Source: Chrysochromulina tobinii (lineage: Eukaryota; Haptophyta; Prymnesiales; Chrysochromulinaceae). Taken from it: DNA of 20,526 nucleotides. The notes below the pieces were generated by a model. The model saw only the letters and a program-made list of their open reading frames with translations, ran no database searches and had not been told where the DNA came from. The translations under genes were made by a program, and so were the position numbers. This document shows, in pieces, positions 17,964 to 20,526 of the stretch (within the stretch, counting starts at the first letter, position 1; each line of letters opens with the position of its first letter). The stretch lies in assembly GCA_001275005.1 (NCBI GenBank), contig JWZX01000933.1:1-20526 (forward strand), given 5' to 3'.

Positions 17964-18956
17964 TCACGGGCAGCTCCTCGAGAAGACGGACGCTCGCAGC
18001 ACCTGCTCCTTTGTCGGTTGCACCCCTGTGTACAGCTCGAACTGCTTCGCTGCCTGCAGCGCAATCACCTCGGCTCCCGTCACCAGCGCCTTGCCGAACG
18101 CGCGCGCCCGGCGGACCAGAGGTGTCTCCGACGGGAAGGCGACCACGTCGAAGATGACACGCGCACGCTCGATCGCATCATCCCGGAAGGCGATCTCGCT
18201 CTCCTCGGGCGAGCCGGCCATTCCGATTGGAGTCACATTAACCAGGATCTCAGCAGCGATGCCATCCACCGACGCCGTCCAGACATAGCCGAGCTCGGCC
18301 GCCAGCGCCGGGCCGCTGGTCGTGTTGCGAGCAATGACAGTGCCCTTCATGAATCCGGCGTCTCGAAAGGCCGCCCCCACCGCCTTGGCCATTCCGCCGC
18401 TACCTCGAATCGCCACCGATTCAGACGAGCGCAGACCGTGGCTCGCGATCAAGGCGACTATGGCGCCGTAGTCCGTGTTGTACGCCCTGAGGGTGCCGCC
18501 CGTATTGACTATCGTGTTCACCGATTGGATGGCCAACGCCGATGCGTCCATCTCGTCGACCAACGCAATGACCGCCTCTTTGAAGGGCATTGATACCGAG
18601 CAACCTCGCAAGCCAAGTGCTCGTACTCCTCCGATGGCTGCTTTGATGTCCGAGGTCGTGCACGCCTTGTAAATGAAGTCAATGCCGAGCTCTTCGTACA
18701 GATAATTGTGGAAGCGCGTGCCGATGTTGCTGGGACGCTTGGCGAGCGAGATGCAAATCTGCGTGTCTTTGTTGAGCAGCGGCCGTTTCGGCCGCTTGCG
18801 TCGGCTCATGTATGCGATGCCCAGCCCGACGCCAAGCATGGCCAGAAGAGTGATCCTTGGAGGAACGGCCATCTTCGCGCCGTGAGGGGTTTCCGCGGGC
18901 TGTGAAGGATTCCTATTGCGTTTATCAGCTTTTAATCGACGTGATGTTTTGCTCAT
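17964..18956 (-). CDS. Shikimate/quinate dehydrogenase-like protein, bacterial SdhL (HI0607) type, with N-terminal membrane anchor
   Basis: The frame is open from an ATG at 19022, but that ATG lies in an inverted repeat shared with the opposite gene. I prefer 18956 (MSKTSRRLKADKR), giving 330 residues; 18872 (MAVPPRITLLAMLG) is also possible. A membrane segment (ITLLAMLGVGLGIAYMS) is followed by Arg/Lys. The AroE fold then appears: AKRPSNIGTRFHNYLYEELG, GLRGCSVSMPFKEAV with the catalytic Lys, SVNTI, YNTDYGA with the catalytic Asp, the dinucleotide turn RGSGGMAKAVGAAFRDAG, NVTPIGM, FDVVAFP.ETPL, and TGAEVIALQA. The serines that grip shikimate in true AroE (SKSP) are replaced by the RPSNIGTRFHN form of the SdhL branch. 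Members of that branch are mostly bacterial and the characterised one is a weak shikimate dehydrogenase, so the real substrate is uncertain. In eukaryotes the pathway enzyme is normally fused (AROM or DHQ-SDH), so transfer from bacteria is likely. Confidence 0.88.
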   Translation of the reverse strand: MSKTSRRLKADKRNRNPSQPAETPHGAKMAVPPRITLLAMLGVGLGIAYMSRRKRPKRPLLNKDTQICISLAKRPSNIGTRFHNYLYEELGIDFIYKACTTSDIKAAIGGVRALGLRGCSVSMPFKEAVIALVDEMDASALAIQSVNTIVNTGGTLRAYNTDYGAIVALIASHGLRSSESVAIRGSGGMAKAVGAAFRDAGFMKGTVIARNTTSGPALAAELGYVWTASVDGIAAEILVNVTPIGMAGSPEESEIAFRDDAIERARVIFDVVAFPSETPLVRRARAFGKALVTGAEVIALQAAKQFELYTGVQPTKEQVLRASVFSRSCP

Positions 18957-19014
18957 GAATTCATATCTCCTGGCAGATCTCGCTCCTCCGTGGCCCCGGG
19001 GGTGGATGGTGAGG

Positions 19015-19050
19015 CCCAACATAGCACTGCGGTGGGCGTGCTATGTTGGG
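19015..19050. promoter_or_regulatory. 13-bp perfect inverted repeat at a divergent start-codon pair
   Basis: CCCAACATAGCAC (19015-19027) and GTGCTATGTTGGG (19038-19050) are exact reverse complements around a 10-nt centre. Each arm contains the sequence ATGTTGGG reading outward, so the two opposite frames both start Met-Leu-Gly (19022 minus, 19043 plus). It sits in the short divergent promoter and could be a binding site for a dimeric regulator or a translation-start duplication. Confidence 0.75.
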
Positions 19051-20404
19051 GTGGATTGGCACCCTGCTCATCACCTCGGCACGCTGCTATAACATTGGTA
19101 CGCTTGCCTCGCCGTTTCACAGCACGCAGCCAACACGGCTGCGTCCGCCTCAGCTCTTTGGAGAAGGGCGGCCGCAGCTAGTGCAGGAAGAAATTCAGGC
19201 GCTTGCTGGCTTGTGGAAAGTGGACCTTGGTTTTGAGAAACGATACGCAGCAGCAATATCACTGTACCTCGAGGCTAGTGGCCGCGTCATCCCCATGGAC
19301 GAAAAGCTCCCCTACAACCTTGGCGAAGATTGCCGCGCATGGGCCTGGTGGAGCGCCGACAGAGCAGTCGTTGCAGGTGCCGTCGGCGATGACGAGCTGT
19401 CCTTCACGCTGCAGCTAGGCAATTTGAGGCTCGAAGGTCAAGGCAAAAGAAAGGACTTTCGGTGCAACAAGTTTGTTGGCAAGGCAATCTACGAGGGCGC
19501 CAACGATGATCCGGTCGGTAGCTTTACCATGCGGCTCGCCTTGCCGGCGAAGACGAACGTGGCCGCTCTTAAGGAGAAGTACCAGAAGCGCATCGCTGAG
19601 CGTCCCCCGCCCAGGCCCGAATTCGCCTTCTCCGACTTTGTCGGCCGATGGATCATGGGGCTCTCTGAAGACACGACTCCGAGGAATGCCGTCTTCTTTC
19701 CAGCGGTGCTGGCTGCCAACGGCACCTGGTCGAGTGAGAAGGCCTTGCCCCAGCTGAGCGGCACCTGGGGCATGTGCTCAGGCGATGACTCGCACGGCGC
19801 CGGCCCAGACGCGCATCCGACCGGTTCGAATGTGTGGCTCATTATTCAGAGTACGATCGGGATGCCGAACGTCCACCTGCAAGGCCGCCCCGGGCAGCTG
19901 GCGGCGCTCACGTCGCCCCTGCTCGAGGGTTACAACTCGGGTTCGGGTCGCCTCGCGCCCAACAGGACGAAACCCTCTGTCGCCGACCAGGTCGACGGGA
20001 AGATGTGGGAGCCCTCCCACAAAGGCAAAGCAGGGCGAGAATACTTTGGCGAATTTCGGCTGCTGCGAGAGAGTGCCCTCGTCGAGATCATCGAAGCGGC
20101 CAAGAAGGAGGCCCGCGCACAGCTGCAGAAGGCGATGAAGGAGCGAGCCGAGCGAGCCGCGGCGATGAGGGAGCAAGCGGTGGCGGAAGCGGCCGCGGGC
20201 ATGCACGGTGTGGATGAGTCCATGCGACGCGAGGCACAGCAGCGCGCGGAGGCGGAGGCTCGCGGCAGACGTGCAGCTGCAGACACGGAGGCTACGAGAG
20301 ACGCGTCTCCCACGAGGGATGCGTCGCCCACGAGGGACGCTTCTCCACCTGCCACTCCACCTGATATTCCGCCTGATGATCAGCTTGAAGGCCCTTTCAG
20401 CTAA
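19043..20404 (+). CDS. Protein with two similar beta-rich halves and a helical Ala/Glu-rich tail, unknown function
   Basis: ATG at 19043, TAA at 20402-20404, 453 residues. The N-terminus (MLGWIGTLLITSARCYN) is a short hydrophobic stretch compatible with a signal or organelle-targeting peptide. Half 1 (about residues 48-168) starts LAGLWKVDLGFEKRY and contains AWWSADRAVV, FTLQLGNLRLEGQG and FVGKAIYEG..DDPVGSFTMRLAL. Half 2 (about 197-342) starts FVGRWIMGLSEDTTPRN and contains LSGTWGMC, NVWLIIQST, NVHLQGRPG and YFGEFRLLR. Each begins with a G.W motif and ends in 'G.F..RL', as calycin/lipocalin-like barrels do, so an internal duplication is likely. I do not recognise the family. A long Ala/Glu/Arg helix (about 343-410) and three RDASPT repeats close the protein. 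Confidence 0.72.
   Translation: MLGWIGTLLITSARCYNIGTLASPFHSTQPTRLRPPQLFGEGRPQLVQEEIQALAGLWKVDLGFEKRYAAAISLYLEASGRVIPMDEKLPYNLGEDCRAWAWWSADRAVVAGAVGDDELSFTLQLGNLRLEGQGKRKDFRCNKFVGKAIYEGANDDPVGSFTMRLALPAKTNVAALKEKYQKRIAERPPPRPEFAFSDFVGRWIMGLSEDTTPRNAVFFPAVLAANGTWSSEKALPQLSGTWGMCSGDDSHGAGPDAHPTGSNVWLIIQSTIGMPNVHLQGRPGQLAALTSPLLEGYNSGSGRLAPNRTKPSVADQVDGKMWEPSHKGKAGREYFGEFRLLRESALVEIIEAAKKEARAQLQKAMKERAERAAAMREQAVAEAAAGMHGVDESMRREAQQRAEAEARGRRAAADTEATRDASPTRDASPTRDASPPATPPDIPPDDQLEGPFS
20294..20347 (+). repeat. Three 18-bp units coding TRDASP
   Basis: Units at 20294-20311, 20312-20329 and 20330-20347 (ACGAG(A/G)GA(C/T)GCGTC.CC-like) encode TRDASP three times near the C-terminus of the preceding protein. 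The third unit has diverged at several wobble bases. Confidence 0.85.
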
Positions 20405-20466
20405 CTGTGAATTTAACTTGACTCTGCTGTTACATGTAGAGACATCCCGAGTGAGAGGGTCCCGCC

Positions 20467-20526
20467 CTGGACCCTCTAGACCCCTTTTCTGGACCCTCTG
20501 GACCCCTGGACCCCTGGACCCTCTGG
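20467..20526. repeat. CTGGACCC minisatellite, runs off the window
   Basis: The sequence is built of CTGGACCC and CTCTGGACCC variants (with one CTCTAGACCCC), seven in a row to the window end. It lies about 60 bp after the stop of the last gene and continues beyond the window. Confidence 0.85.

Overview
The window looks like nuclear DNA of a GC-rich unicellular eukaryote, most likely a microalga. A haptophyte or similar alga is my best guess, but this rests on family resemblance recalled from memory and not on any search. The eukaryotic signs are GT-AG introns (one with a good branch point and pyrimidine tract), a multidomain protein of nearly 3,000 residues, WD40, SPRY, SAP and leucine-rich repeat (LRR) domains, monocistronic genes on both strands, and no Shine-Dalgarno or operon layout. 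I find no rRNA, tRNA, CRISPR array or intact transposon.

Layout. (1) Positions 1-8980, plus strand: the 3' part of a giant gene whose 5' end lies outside the window. It encodes a long array of ribonuclease-inhibitor-like LRRs with unusual 'LCG' loops, then a complete but apparently inactivated phosphagen (creatine/arginine) kinase-like domain, more LRRs with a SPRY domain inserted in one repeat loop, a third LRR block, a C-terminal WD40 propeller and an acidic tail. (2) 9454-10128, minus: a small membrane methyltransferase of the ICMT/PEMT type. (3) 10604-11386, minus: a CinA-C-like protein. (4) 12264-13839, minus: a three-exon gene with a fasciclin-like (FAS1) domain and a second unrecognised beta-rich region. 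(5) 14090-15460, minus: a NIPA-like multi-pass transporter, divergent from (6) 15741-17691, plus: a SAP / F-box-like / LRR protein broken by a one-base frameshift in its repeat array. (7) 17964-18956, minus: a membrane-anchored, bacterial-type shikimate dehydrogenase-like protein, divergent from (8) 19043-20404, plus: a secreted or organelle-targeted protein made of two similar beta-rich halves. The window ends inside a CTGGACCC minisatellite.

The most interesting signals are in gene 1. The first intron (1384-1468) carries a perfect 27-bp direct repeat: its own first 27 bases are identical to the first 27 bases of the following exon. Further on, an 84-bp in-frame, GT...AG-bounded cassette (6035-6118) made of two 42-bp copies also begins with the same 14 bases as the DNA that follows it. 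Both look like recent intron births that duplicated the target exon sequence. The second new point is the embedded pseudo-phosphagen kinase inside an LRR-SPRY-WD40 scaffold: it keeps the active-site cysteine but has lost most of the nucleotide-binding arginines and the guanidino-binding glutamate. The genes show no obvious shared pathway. Two proteins are LRR scaffolds; the rest are housekeeping or transport-like functions placed as independent, often divergent, genes.
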